From Pelargonium x hortorum (taxonomy: Eukaryota; Streptophyta; Magnoliopsida; Geraniales; Geraniaceae), in contig JAYMTJ010000014.1 of the NCBI GenBank assembly GCA_036897525.1, positions 62,001-126,000 on the forward strand: a stretch of DNA of 64,000 bases, written 5' to 3'. Below the pieces are notes generated by a model. The model did not search any database, was not told the origin of the DNA, and saw nothing but the letters and a program-made list of their open reading frames with translations. The stretch's first letter is position 1. Each line of letters opens with the position of its first letter. Below are positions 45,641-58,654 of the stretch, in pieces. Made by a program: the position numbers and the translations under genes.

Positions 45641-48360
45641 CAATACTTAACTCTTAATCTGAAATAAATAACATGTTATAGAACAAGAATAAATAATACT
45701 ACAATAAGTTTATAAAGAATTAAATGAAAAGATTTCTTTATTAGAATTAGAGCAAATAAATTATAGAGCCTATGACAAGTTCAGAAATCCATTTGTTATT
45801 TAGACTCTTGACTCATAAACTCTGAGCAGTTTATTGCTTTTTACACAAATTTTATTATAGTCCTGAGAAAGATGATTAAGAAAAGAATTCCCTGTTTGTT
45901 GTTTTAGCGTGATATCACCTGGTGGCTACAACTATGTATACTACAAATCAACCTAAGTAGATCCATAATGAATGTTTGTTACATTTCAAATTGACTTTGT
46001 TAGGGAAGCATTACTAAATGGAGAATTGATTTATCTTTTACGTCTATGAATTTCTTAGTTTCAGTAGGATGTAACAGAATTTTATAAGAGTACGCTTTAT
46101 TGTACAAGCAATTCTGGAAGTTTTTATACTAAAAAAGGGAAGGTATAAGACGTATAAAGTTTCTTTGTGTTAGTTGGGGAACTTGAGCTTTCTGTCCCCG
46201 AAAAGCAACTCTATTAAATTAATACAGACGAGTAGCCTAATTGAAGAAACGTCCTGTTTGGCAAGAATCCTTTATTGGTTACATCTTTTTATTCCTAGGT
46301 TTCTGTTTCTATTTTTAGAAGGGTTTACTATATAATTAGTATCTTAATCTTAGGCCTCTTTCTTTATGATATAAGGTTCCGGTGAAGCTAGTGTATTCAT
46401 TACTTTAGGATAAGATATAAACAGTCTCTTTATTCAGTCTTCCTAATATTCTTCTGTAGCTGAAGGTAATGAAACTTGATTAGAGAGCTTGATTCCGATA
46501 GGTGCTTGACTCTTGCTATACCATCACCGGAAATGTCATTAGAAAGCTTTCTCTGACAATTCTAGTTTGAGTTTTAGGTGTTCCTTAAGTTAGAATTCGT
46601 TGGAGAGTGAGCAATGCTCATAGGATTTTTTGTAATTGAGAAGACAGTGCGAGATTAAGAGCTCTTATTTCACTACTCTAAAAGATTACTGGTAATAAAA
46701 TAACAAGGGGTTGGACAAGAATAATATAGCACATCACTGTTGTTGAATACTAACTAAAACTTATTGCCAACTACCTAGACTGGAAATCCTGCTATTAAAA
46801 AAGCATAGTAAAGATATGTAGTAATTCTTTATTTCGGTTTTTTTGGAACATAAACAGTTATTGTTATTGAGATTCATTATTAAAGCCTTTTTAAGGAACA
46901 AAACATAGCCAGTAAACCCCAGAAAATACAACCTTTTATTAATTAAATTAAAGTCTATCTCCCAAAAACTCTGCCTGTTAAATACAGGGCACATAAAGGA
47001 AGCTTAGCAAAAGAGGAGAGGACATAAGGTTTTAACTCGGTAGTAAAAAAGGGAAGAAATCCAACAAACAGTATTTAGCTTAGACTTTATTATAAGTGGC
47101 TAACCAACCCTGGCTGGAATAGCTATTCGAGGTTACGGTTTAAACAAATGGGGTATCCGCTCAAGATTGAGGTGAGGACAAAACGAAAAATAACTCAGAG
47201 AAATCGAATTTCAGGAAAAGAAGCACAACTTCACAATAAACAAGAAAACTGCTAACGCCGCTTTGAAGCAAGAGAACTAAATAAACCTATAATTACTCAA
47301 TATCACACTTTTGTTATTACTTAATTTTCTTATCAGGTTTTCTTTCTCCCTCCTTCTGAAATTTAACTAAAAGACTTCTGATTTATCACTTCTTTACAGG
47401 GCTATTTGTGTATATGTACCAAGACAATGTGATTTTCCACAAGGAAAATTGGACATGCACCCCAATAAGATAAAGGAGTGCAATTAAATACAACTTCTCC
47501 AGTAGTAGCAGTATATTAAAATCAAAACTCAAAAGTAAATGAGAGCGGTTCACCAATCCTTATTTTAACTTCTAACTAACTTAACTCCGGAGTCCTGCCC
47601 ATGTAAACTTTTTAGTACCTGCTCACATCCTCATTGGACACCCAGACAAGACTTGAATGACTCATTTCTCAATTTTAGTCTCTTGTAAAATCGCCCTTAT
47701 GCACACCCCTTGTTATTCGCAGTACTTACTTTATTTTGGACAAAGTAGGAATACTCTCACAAAACTAAACTAACCCATGAGTCTAAACGGTAATTTCGAG
47801 TTTGGGAGCTTACTTTGTATTGTACTACAAGCAGTCAATACGGAATATTTGTTACTTTCAAACGAGTTAAAAGAAAAGAACGCCGCTAAAATTGCAGATG
47901 CAAAACGACTTATGAGGTCCCTAAATGTATGAAACAAAAAGGGCTGGGTTATAGTCATTTTACAAGAAAGGGATTCAAAATACTTAACAAAACAAAGGAT
48001 TCATAAGTAATATAGTTCCAATACCGATACCGGGATAATTCTTGCCGAATTCAATTCAGTACACTGGAATACATTTCTTTTATTATGCTATGCTCTATCT
48101 ATTTATTATTCCCAACTGCGGAACTCCTTGTTTTTTTCAATCCTAGGCTGCTCCTTTTTCCTGTTTATATATTGGCCGATGTCTTTAAGAGTCAAACTTG
48201 ATGTAACAATATGCAAGCAAATTAGAGATGCAAACCCTTTGTGTATAATCACTTCATTTCTATTTTTTCTAAAGGAATTCCATAAGGAGTACAAAGCCCG
48301 CTCTCGTTTCTTAAGTAGTCTTATCCATATTTTAGAGGTAATTAGACACCAATAATACTG
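45641..48360. other. Spacer without recognisable genes
   Basis: About 2.7 kb of A+T-rich sequence. I see no tRNA, rRNA or protein signature. The overlapping opposite-strand ORFs at 48106-48355 are shadows of one another with no family resemblance. Confidence 0.5.
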
Positions 48361-48823
48361 GGAAACCCCTTAAGAATGTCTTAATTCTTAGGTGTTGGAT
48401 AGCTTTTTGGCAACTGGTACTCATAAATATTCCTTGGTATTTAAGTTGACAAACCGGTTTTATTTTAGGCTTTTTCCGGAATACTTTCCTTCCGAGATTT
48501 CGCTCTAACTTTATCTATTTGAATTTCTACTCTTCAAGGGCTCTAGTAGTCCTGTCCTGTTTTTTGGTAAACGGTATATAATATTTTCCTTTCTCGATAA
48601 GAGGCTCTAACTAGAATTTCCGTACAAAGAGTTTTTTATCTACTTTGCTTACTCTAAAGGGTTCCGTAGGTTTTTACTCGAGTTTAAGATTGAATTTTTG
48701 CGAAAAGAGCATATCCGGATCTTATTATTCAGTTAGTACCTTGTAGCTGCTAGGTATATTGGTAAAAAAGTAGTTTTAAAATATTCAATTTGTCTATCTC
48801 GAAGGAAAAAGATAGTTACATAT

Positions 48824-48836
48824 CCTCGCGCAGGAA
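48824..48836. repeat. CCTCGCG-NAGGAA repeat, copy 2
   Basis: CCTCGCGCAGGAA, identical to the first 13 bases of the copy at 63244. Confidence 0.45.
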
Positions 48837-48956
48837 GTAATAAAAAGTAATAGGTTTTTTAATTATATAGAATTCTTCTTCTATCCATTTTAAGGAATAG
48901 AATAACAAATTGATTTCAAATCTTATCTAACCTAAAAGCACCTCTAAAAAAACCTA

Positions 48957-48972
48957 CTAAGGACTTCCTTAG
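48957..48972. repeat. Perfect 7-bp inverted repeat
   Basis: CTAAGGA, CT, TCCTTAG. Confidence 0.5.
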
Positions 48973-49440
48973 AGAAAGCTATAAAAGTCACTCCATTTAT
49001 CTAGAAAAAGTCTGTTATAACCTATTTCCTGCTCTGCTGTATAACAATCTTAATTTTTCTTACTACATTGGGATATCAATACTCCAAATGAAAATAATCC
49101 TAGGGCTTACCAACAAAGGTAAACGGGGGCTGCCTAAATTGTACTCCCACCTTAATTACTGAGAAAGGAAAAAGTACCCAGGGTTTTAGTTATAGGATAG
49201 AGATAAGACTGATAAGGTAAATAATATTAGTTATTTATTCGATTAGCTCTGTGCACGTTGGATTCGACCTTTAACTAAGCGAAACAAAAGTATAGTTGTA
49301 CAAAGGAAAAGAAAGTCTTAACAAAAGGAAGTTTTTTTATATTCTTTTTTCCTCTTAGCTATGTTCCAAAATAGATAGATAGTAAGGGGTATTGACAATA
49401 GAGTTCGCATAAATTAGAATTTAACTACGCTTGTCTATAG

Positions 49441-49800
49441 CTATAGTAAAGCAGATAATATACAATATTTGGTTATTTACATGACTATGTTTAGAGTATA
49501 ATAGAATAGTAGACGCTCTTGGTATGAATACTTTTGAGTTAGCTGAGATTGATTCTTAGAAGAACTAATCTAATGTTTTAGGGGTTTCGCTGGAAAGAGT
49601 TTTTACTAATATTTGGTCGGGAAATTCAAGAAGTGGGTCGCTGCAGTATTAAGAAGTGTTTAGGTGTGGTTGGGGGTTCTACAGGATTGGGTTCGACTGG
49701 CCATAGGGTTAGAAGTACAAGGGTGACCTCAGGTGTTATGTTATAGTTAGGGTCAGGTAAGAAGAAGCTTAGTTAGAATAACGTAAGAAGTGACCTACGG
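49441..49800. other. T/G-rich patch
   Basis: The plus strand is unusually rich in G and T (GTGTTTAGGTGTGGTTGGGG, GGGTTCGACTGG, GGGTTAGAAG), the mirror of the A/C-rich clusters. GGGTTCGACTGG recalls a tRNA T-arm, but no D-arm can be placed upstream. No coding potential. Confidence 0.45.
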
Positions 49801-52800
49801 GATATCTAATCTATTAGATTCACCTAGTATTACACTAGCTATGCTTCCTGGGAATTGCATAAGCTCCAAGCCCTTAACATAGATCGGAATCCTCCTCATG
49901 ACAACACAACAAATGAGCTCCAAAGAATACCAATTAAGTAAGAGAGTGATATCCTAAACAAGCCTTCAGACTTAGGAATCGACGCCAACGCTCTAGACTT
50001 GGCATAGATTAAATTCCTATATTTGTTTACAACTTCTTTTTTTACAAAAAAATCCAGGAAGAGCAAGACACTAGTAGCTATTTCCAAGAGGGCATTCCTT
50101 TACTGGCAGGAATTTTAAGTGTAACTTAGACCTTTAGACTCGAGTAAATTCTGAAATTTCGGGGCAATCTAGCACAATTAAAAGCTTTAACAGAACCCCC
50201 TATTTAGTTTTATTAAGAGTGGGTCTGGTAAATTACATTTAGGAAAAGTCTACAACAAGACTCTAATCTAAAAAGATATAAACAAACAAAAGGATAGTAC
50301 GGAAGATATAAGAATCGCCGTTTATGAGAAGCAACCCTATGGAAATAATTTGACTACTGATTCTCATTGGAATGAAGCAATTTATCAGGCGGACTTTTAA
50401 TTGAATATCGTATACCCTGCTACATTTTCTATTGTATTTGGCATGCCAAGTTTTTGTGAAGATTGGAGTTCGTACAAAGAAATTTCTCTGGGGCTGGGTC
50501 TGTTAATATAATAATAGTAGCAAATATTCCTAATTTAAATGTTCAAGTAAATATCATGTAAGAGCTTCCTACGAGATCCCACTTTTTAGTCACCTTCGAA
50601 AGAAAAAACTTTGTCTACCGTCGATTCCACATTACTTCTGAACAGTCCAGAGACCAAAAAATCTGTAAGTATATATAATATAACTTCAGAAACCCTTTAA
50701 ACTACTTTTTTGTCATATCTATTTTTTTAAGAAGGATCTATAATTATGAGTTTCATACCCTATCAATTTTTTTTTTCGTTATACCATCAAAGTATTATAG
50801 ATATAGGGATTTCCCCAGGAAACTCTGTGGAGTTTTCGGTTATTTTACGGGTGAATGTTATTAAAGCCATTACATACCTGTTTAGTTTAAGGGTTGCTCC
50901 ACTAACTAATAACTAAAAGGTTGTCTAGAGTTTCCATACTTTGTCAAGGATTTTCCTGTACAGATGGGCCCATTTTATGATATTTAGGGGTTCGTTACGT
51001 TTGGCGACTATTTTCTTATCTTAGAACCACTTAAGTCTTTTTTTAATTCTCGAATTTGCTTTGGTTTTAGATCCATTAAGTTTAGAAGCCCTCTAGGCTA
51101 AGGCTAGGTTAGTCTTTGAAATTTCCAGCAAAAAACTATACTTAGCTAACTAAGTAGTGTAGAATTTTTTCAATAATGTGTAAAGACCCAGATTAAAAGA
51201 AAGAATTTGTGAATGGACTTAGCTTAATATTTAGCATAAATTAGTTTCTAGGAGGCAGCCGCTTCAGTTTTGGAAGGTCTTTTCTTCTAAGTCTATAAAG
51301 AAGTATAAGTATAGTAGAACTCCCCGAAAATGATCTAATCATGTTATTTGGAATTTCTTGAGCAGCTCAAAAGGATACTTAGACTTAGATTTACTATGGA
51401 TAGATAAAGAATAGTATAAAACAGCTAAATATGGCATTCTGGAGCTCCCTCACTTTGTGTTAGAGTTAAAATAGTATATTAGATATAAAAAAAAGAGGTC
51501 TTAAAATCTTATAAAGGACTTTTTATTTCACAAAGCAGAGAAAAGGAATACAAAAAAAATGCCCGGATAAATTTCTTATACTAGGGCTGACTGTGTTATT
51601 CGAGGTACTCCTCTCTTTAAACAAAATATTCGTAGTGACATGGCTTTTTTAGCAGACTTCTATTTTAGGTCATATTAGCACAGTTGTCTAATCGAAAAGG
51701 TTAAAAGTTATTTAATATTTCTCATCAAGAAGCCTTGTGGTACACTATGCCAAAAAACTAAGTTACACTCATATTTTTTTGTGTACTTTTCTCTTGCTGT
51801 TTCTCATTCTTAGAATGAATTACTATACCTGAGTTTGTTGCGAGTTTCGCTTATCCCAGTTCAGTTCCAGCACTTCTTATTCCTCAACAAGCTTGACACT
51901 TTAATAAATAAATAGGCGGGCCTATATATACTACTATACTACAGTCTCATACCCTTTACTTTAGTTAAGCTTAGGAACTTCCTCGGTTTTCTTTTGTTTG
52001 ATTGAATAGGACATGATAAGAATAGGAATAGCAAGGGCCAAGTCACTGTATCGTAAAGTAAAGGCTTTTGAGGATTACAGACTAAGGATTTTTTTTCTGG
52101 AAAGTGAGCCCAGTTAAATTTGGATAGGTTTTTTTTGACTAAAGTGTCCCTTCTAAAATTATAGCGGAGAGTACGGTACCCTAAGATCGAGGTAACTAGC
52201 CTTTCGTTTACAGAAATTGCGCTCTCAAAGGGTGTGGTAAATCTACCGAAATCGAACATAAAGGAGTTCTAATTAAAAGTGCGCCGTACCTTAATTAACT
52301 TGGTAATACAGACACTAGTCTTTTCTTTATAGTAACCTAGCAACTTTTCTATATTTTCAATTTTCCAGAGTAAAGGGCTGGATTTAATAAATAAAAGGGT
52401 AATCTTTAGCAGAACGGTTAAGGAATCTCTAGCTCGGTAAAGAGGTATGGGCTAAACCCTATCTGGAAAACTAGAACTCTATATCAGCATCTGCTTCTAT
52501 TATTTATTGCTAAATACCTAAAACTGACTTGCTACACTCTTCCGAACAAACAAGACCCTCAAGATGCCTTTTCGAACTAAACCACAAACTAGTAAAAAAG
52601 GATTCTGCCCCGCTTAAGCAAAAGTAGATCTTGTACTAGAGTAGAGTTAGCTGTATAATTGAACTCAGATACGGTAATTAATCTGAACTCTCAACGCACC
52701 AGTTCTAACTTAGGTAAGCTTTTCTTTTTATTACCCATTTTGCAGGGTATCTACATAACGTGTTTTACGAAACTAGGTCCTTTTATGAGTATAGTAAAGT

Positions 52801-53610
52801 AAAGTAATCCCGAGAGTCTAAATTTTCAGTATAAGTGTTTTCCTACTAAAAGAGGTGTTTAATGCTGATGTTACAAAGCTGGATCCGGAGCTAACGACTG
52901 TCGATGAATTCTAAGAAAATGGAGTATTCAAAGCTTGTTGAAACTTTTTACGGAGGTACTTTACAAGTGTAAATTCATTCTAAAAGGATTAACCTTAAAT
53001 AGATCTTGCGTCAACAGTGTAAAACAAATTAGTAGAAATTTCACTAGCTATTTCGATGCAGACTTCCAAAGTATACTATACGAAATGACAAGGAAGCCTT
53101 TCCCGGAGCTTATTACTATTTACTATAGTGGACAGGTTAAATTCTAAGGTTTTTTTGTAGTAAATTAAGCTATTACAGACTGAATGGGTTCTCTTAGTAT
53201 TAATCCAAGCAGCCATAGCTTCAAAAATCTAAATAAAGAAGTATCTTATAATAACAAGAATTTACTTAGTTTTCGCTGGATGAGGTTTTAGAGTTTGATA
53301 ATTATCTGCGGGAAAGGAAGCGCTAACACCAGAAGCCCTATATACCCCAGGCTGAGAAAGCAAATTGCTGTTATCCGGGTATGAAGTCAATTCTGCCGCT
53401 GTATCGATGGGATAAATAAGGAAATGCTCTCTTCATTGTATGTATAAATTATAACTGGAGTATTTTGCTAGTGCTCTAATTTGACTCTTTGTTTAATTTA
53501 ATATATATTATTTTTTCAGGATTTCTTTTGAATTTCATTATATTTATAATTAAAAATAGACTAGTGAGGCAAAAACTTAAAGTATTGCTATTTCAATTTT
53601 GAGGTTTAAC
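49801..53610. other. Long spacer, includes the longest ORF of the window
   Basis: About 3.8 kb with no supported gene. The 106-codon minus-strand ORF at 51939-52259 is the longest in the window. It has no Shine-Dalgarno-like context, no membrane segment of usual length and no motif I know. GAGG, TACT, CCTC (51602-51613) is a small R-to-Y palindrome. Confidence 0.5.
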
Positions 53611-53690
53611 ACCAATGGTGATTGAATTCGAACCCGGGACCTTCATATAACTCAGTATGTGAGTGAATACACTAAAGAATCTTGTGAGGG
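53611..53690 (-). pseudogene. tRNA-like fragment
   Basis: The plus strand reads GATTGAATTCGAACCCGGGACC, a typical reversed tRNA T-arm. A CACTC...GAGT stem with a 7-base loop (ACATACT on the minus strand) lies at the anticodon-arm distance. The bases beyond do not form D- or acceptor stems. The type cannot be assigned. Confidence 0.25.
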
Positions 53691-54867
53691 ACTTTGCGAG
53701 TTGGGTTTCAAATAGGGATACAGATTTGCTAGAGAGAGTTTAGGTGGAATTACAGTGTATCCTACAGTTTTTCAATAAGAAGATTACGTATTACCTTCAT
53801 TCACTGACAAGACATTCATAGGACAGCTTATAAGACCTTAGACCTAGCTCACATTTTTCTTTCCTTAACAGAACAGCTAAGAGTACATTATATATATTTG
53901 AGTGGTTTATTAGAGGGAGTGCTATTGACTAGCTTTGGACAGGCTGTAAAACACTCACAAAGTACTGAAGTGACTCTTTTCTTTAAGGTAAGAATAATTC
54001 ATCAATATCCCTCTAAAGTGGGTATCCTATTCCTTTCCTATTAATTGAACCTACAATAGAACAAGAAGAAATACACCTTAAACTTAAACTAATTAGAAAA
54101 ACTATTATTAAAAATATTCTAATTCTAATTATAAAAGTAAGTTATTACTACTAAACTCACTTATCTGTCGTATGCAAAGGAATACTCAGCCAAAGGTACC
54201 AAACTAAGAAAGAAGTTTCTCCTAACTAAGCATCTCATCCTAAGCCTACCAAGTTAGTAACTCTTAGGTCCCCAAGCTCCACTAAGCTCCAACACCAATA
54301 GGTACCTATAAACTAACTCTTGAATGGCTGACAACTAAGCCAAGGAAGCCTCTCTTTTTCCATTACCATATAGGATAACTCTTTAAACTATTAATAAAGG
54401 TAGGTTCGAGAAAGAGCAGCACCCAGAGAGCTCCAAACTCAATTTATCAGGATCAATACCACTTTTTTTCAAGTATTTGCCTGTAAGCTCGAAAAACAAT
54501 AAGAATCGAAGAGGATGCGGACCTCTTGCCAGTGTAACAACCAGTTCGTTCTGATTATTTATTATTACAACTTTCTTTCTTTTTAACTTACCTTTACAAT
54601 AAATTTTGTGCTAGATAAGAATATGGAAGCATTTCTTAATTTTTAAAGGCCAAAAGTCCCTATGGTAGCTGCAGTCAGTAAAACCTTTAAACTTTAAAAA
54701 GTACGGGTTTCTGTAGGTTTTGTAAGTTTCAATTAAATAAGCTATAGTAAATCCACGGTAAATTAATTAGGGGGAGATGCCCTAAACATGGGTAAAGCAC
54801 ACGAAAAGAAAAGGGCCATAGCTCAAACTGTGTTTAGTTGCTTAGTCAAGAGAAGCTCCGCTTATCT

Positions 54868-54879
54868 AAAGGGTCCTTT
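54868..54879. repeat. Purine-to-pyrimidine palindrome, 5-bp arms
   Basis: AAAGG, GT, CCTTT. Confidence 0.4.
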
Positions 54880-55027
54880 CAAAGAAAAGGTACTTGTAAA
54901 AGTTAAGATAGGATAAAAGTATAGTAAAAGGCCCACTAATGCGTAGAAAAGGACAAATTACGATAGGAATCTATCATCTAAAGCCGATTTATAAAGCGGA
55001 GGTAGGAGAACTTAATTTTCTTTCTGA

Positions 55028-55039
55028 GGAGGATCCTCC
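55028..55039. repeat. Perfect 12-base palindrome
   Basis: GGAGGATCCTCC, the longest gapless palindrome of the purine-to-pyrimidine type that I found. Confidence 0.55.
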
Positions 55040-55734
55040 CTAAAATTGAGTCTAAACTTGTATATAGTATATATATATACAGCTTTAAAACCTAGTAATT
55101 AAGTATTCCAATAGTTAATAGGCGGAGGCTCTTAACTTAATAAGGGTAATCTTTCTTTGAGAGGAATAATAAGGTATATCTATATGCTTGATATTCCAAT
55201 CTCTAAATCAAATCCTGTATTGACTTTTCATTTTTAGGTTTATTTTGCGAGAATAAATTAAGTTCCCTAGTTATTTATATACAAAAGGTGTAGAATTATG
55301 ACAGAAAGCTCCTTAGAAATTGACCGTGAAATAAAGCTAATTTTTAGAAGAATATTTTAGCGCTTATAATAGGGACAATTCTAGCTTTCTTTTAATAAAT
55401 AAAGCTTTTAAGTAATGTTTTTTAGTTGTAAGAGAGAAGCGGACTAAATGAAATTTCCTGGACTTAACCAAAGAAAACTCTCTAACAGACCTGTAAAAGG
55501 ACTGCTTATTCGTAACTTGCATACCTTGTTTCTAAGACCTATACACCCTTAGCACCAAGAGAATCTGGTTCTGTTATTCTTATTGACTCATTTGCTGGCT
55601 ATTGACCTTCTTTGGCCTACTTGACTTCGACCGCAGAGACAGAGTTTGCTTAGGACAGTCCCAACAATTAAAGTGAGATTCCTCTATTGTATCTATTTCT
55701 ATCGGAAAAGTACCTTTCAAAACTGAAAAAACCA

Positions 55735-55795
55735 GGGAGTGCGGTCGGTAGGTTTCTAAGAAAAGAATGTCAAAGGTTCAAATCGAGTTTATTTG
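55735..55795 (+). pseudogene. trnW-like relic
   Basis: GGTCGGTAGG, then TTTCTAAGAAAAG, then AATGTCAAAGGTTCAAATC follows plant organelle trnW (TTCGGTAGAAC, GGGTCTCCAAAACCC, AATGTCGTAGGTTCAAATCC) with a gap of a few bases before the anticodon arm. The anticodon CCA is lost and the 3' T-stem does not pair. Confidence 0.33.
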
Positions 55796-58650
55796 CTTTT
55801 TTTAAGGAACCCTTTCGACTAATTAAATACTACCACCCATTTCCTTTTATCCGCCGGATTTGCTTACTAGTGGTAACAACAAGGATCCTTTAACAATGAG
55901 GTTAGGCTTCAGTATTACATATTCATCATACAATTTTCATTAATTATAAATTTCTAGTAAAACTTGAAATGAAAAAAAAAAGAATACAGATTAAGACTAG
56001 ATATTTTATTTATTACTTTTGGAGAACAACCTTCTCACAGGAAACCCCAGTATTTTTTTAATTTTAAAATAGTAAATATTGTGTTAAGCCCTTTTTTTGC
56101 AAGGGAAGCGGTAGTACTCTGGATAACTTCTACAATAAATACTCTAGGGACACTTGTTTTTGTTATTTCTAGTACATCTCGAACTGGCGTTATATTATAG
56201 TAAAGCAAGTCTCAAGGCAATGCTTTCTTTTTAGCTCTCTAGTATATATAGTGGCTTTTGTGTATCCGCTGTAATTATATAAAGAAAATACCTGGCTTCT
56301 AAAATAAGCCGGTATTCTGAAGTCAGATGGGTCAATTTTTTTGCTTAGGAGTTCAACGCTAGCTTATAACCCATGAAAGGATTCCCATTTCATTTCTACA
56401 GATTCTACACCTAAAAGAATTATACAAAACCCATATGCTGTCTCAGCAAGAGTAGGATTCCTCTTAAATTTAAGTTTTATCAACGGAGAAAATAATACTT
56501 ATGTTATGCAACACACACAGGATAAAACAAAGAACTTTCTATAAATTTTTAACAGCTCCTGCTTGACTCGAAAGGAGTTTTAGGTCCCTGGAAGGTTTAA
56601 AGTGAAACACTTCGTTAAGTTTGAGAAGGCAAAAAAAAAAGAGCACCCTAATCTAATTAAGGGAACAATTCCAGTAGGCCTTTAAATATAGAACTTGTAA
56701 TATAAGCCCCTCACTTTCTGCCTTTGTTTTGTGTTTAGAAGGACTACTCCAGAAAGGGAAATCAATCTTGGAAACTTGTTCGCTTCCGGATAGAAAAGTC
56801 GAGACTACGAAGCTTAGGACTTGTCTTTCTCCACAAGTTAGTTTTAGAACCCCAAGAAATCTTTCTGTTTCATGTACTACACATATATCTTAGAGTAGGA
56901 GATAGCCAATAGGGCTAGTGTTCCTATAAAGGAAGGTAAATGTAAATCTAACCAAAGGCTTTAGCTTTATAGAAAGAAAAATATAATATACGAGTTCTTT
57001 ATTACTTTTTTCTTGCTATAGCTTCATAATCCTAATAAGCGAAACCTGTAAGTGAAGAAAAGTCAATAAAGTAATGCAAACCTAGCGCTACCCATGGGAG
57101 GACAGAGGTTAGGAATCCCAAGACTTGGAATACCTAAACTTTTTAATCAACTATCGGGGCACTGCCTTAACTTAATAAGTAGGGTGTGAACTGCGTAGTA
57201 GTACATAGTTAAATCCATTTAATTTAAAAGAATTGATGCTTAGAATTCAAATAGGGCTTTACAAGAGGAGGGGTTTTTCGTTGAACGAATCGAATACATC
57301 CCACTTTTTGTTTTTACTACACGGTAGTTACTCATAGTTCCGAAATTAAGAATACCAAAAACAGGATTACCATAGTCTAAAAGCACTTTGCAGGGGCCAA
57401 GATTTTAAGCTCGTGTTAAAGAGAAGCTCCTAAGTCTCCCTTGCAGAGTCTAGTTTGCGATATCCTTCTTAGCCTTAGAAAAAGTTATACACTATTATTA
57501 TGTTATCATAACCTATAACTACAAATAAGAAATTAACTTGCTAGCGTATTTTTTCATTAGTAGTTTTCTACCAGACCTTGGGGGGGTAATCCCTTTTATT
57601 ATATAACTTAACTAAGACACGGATTTCCCTTGGGGTCTGAGCTGTTGTACTGATCTGATCAAGGGTACTCCTAATTAAAATAAAGTGACTCTTTGAGTCG
57701 AGTTATTGATAGTACTAGCCTTATTGACTCTATTGTTTTTTACTAACACAAGATCCACAACTCCTCTGCAATTAATAGCCTTCTAGCTAATAATTACAAT
57801 TAAAAACATAAAGAAAGTTCTTACGGTTCGCTTTCGCATTAAGCCCTAAATCTTGGCGCTTCTAAGTTAAACTGCTGGTACATTATTTCTATATCAGGTA
57901 TAGAGATTCCGGTATAGAGATGAAGCTTTTAATGAAATGAGTACTTTACTATGCGCGGATTCGTGCTTTGATTTTGATGAGTTGCTCATATTTATTATGA
58001 AGAGTCTGCTGGTTGTAAATCAAGTAGTTAGTGATTATTACAAGGAGCTATCCTCACCTCAATAAGTAAAAAAGACCCTAGAGTCTAAAATGGGAGTTTT
58101 AGGAACATCTTGGTTTTGTTTTGCTACTTACGAACAAGAAAAAAACCTTAGACAAACTAGCTATTGTATTTATCTAAAATAGGAAATATAAGACGCGGTC
58201 TTTATCCTTGGCCTTTATAGCAGAAAGATAAATCCTGCGTGTTTTTTTTATTAATTTTAGTCGGTAATTCTAAAGACTCCTGCTGAGGTTTTAAGTCGAT
58301 AAATTATTTGTAGAATTCGTCGGGCTATCAACATTACCTAACCTTAGAAGCTTACGCTCGTAGACAGATATTGTTGTCTATAAAAGCGGCTTTAGCGCCA
58401 CGTCTCTTGCAAAATTCTATTAGTTTTCGCTGAATAACTCCAACTATGTGTGGTTTTAGAGCTTTCCCTGCTGGAACCCTAAATTACAATTATATTTTAT
58501 TTTAGTGAGATATTCTCAGGAAATAGATGCAAATAAAAAACCCTTGACAAAGCTGCTACGGTAATCCAGTTTTAAACTAATAGATTACGGATGTTCCGTT
58601 TTTTTTTTTTTTAGGGCTTGTGCTGAAATATAGTTAAATGTCGAGTTAAT
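55796..58650. other. Spacer without recognisable genes
   Basis: About 2.9 kb. GGTATAGAGAT is tandemly repeated with a 14-base period at 57897-57921. There are many homopolymer runs. No tRNA, rRNA or protein signature. Confidence 0.5.
57897..57921. repeat. Short tandem duplication, 14-base period
   Basis: GGTATAGAGAT occurs at 57897-57907 and 57911-57921. Confidence 0.6.
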
Positions 58651-58654
58651 TTCT

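Larger units (their letters stand above)
48361..49440. other. Spacer with two repeat elements
   Basis: No gene. It contains the CCTCGCGCAGGAA repeat at 48824-48836 and the 7-bp palindrome at 48957-48972 (CTAAGGA, CT, TCCTTAG). A CTTTCTCGATAAGA word here (48589) also occurs at 43777. Confidence 0.5.
53691..55734. other. Spacer
   Basis: No gene. It has a perfect 12-base palindrome, GGAGGATCCTCC, at 55028-55039 and an R-to-Y palindrome at 54868-54879 (AAAGG, GT, CCTTT). An AAGCTCC word is repeated in 54285-54300. Confidence 0.5.

Noticed and set aside
43777-48602. Exact 14-base match CTTTCTCGATAAGA at 43777 and 48589
   Set aside because: Exact matches of this length between two places are expected by chance in 64 kb and the flanks do not align.
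49680-49720. GGGTTCGACTGG as a tRNA T-arm
   Set aside because: No D-arm or anticodon arm can be placed upstream at tRNA spacing within the T/G-rich patch.
51939-52259. Longest ORF in the window (106 codons, minus strand)
   Set aside because: Its length is within chance expectation for 64 kb at this composition. It has no Shine-Dalgarno-like start, no recognisable domain and no membrane segment or repeat structure.
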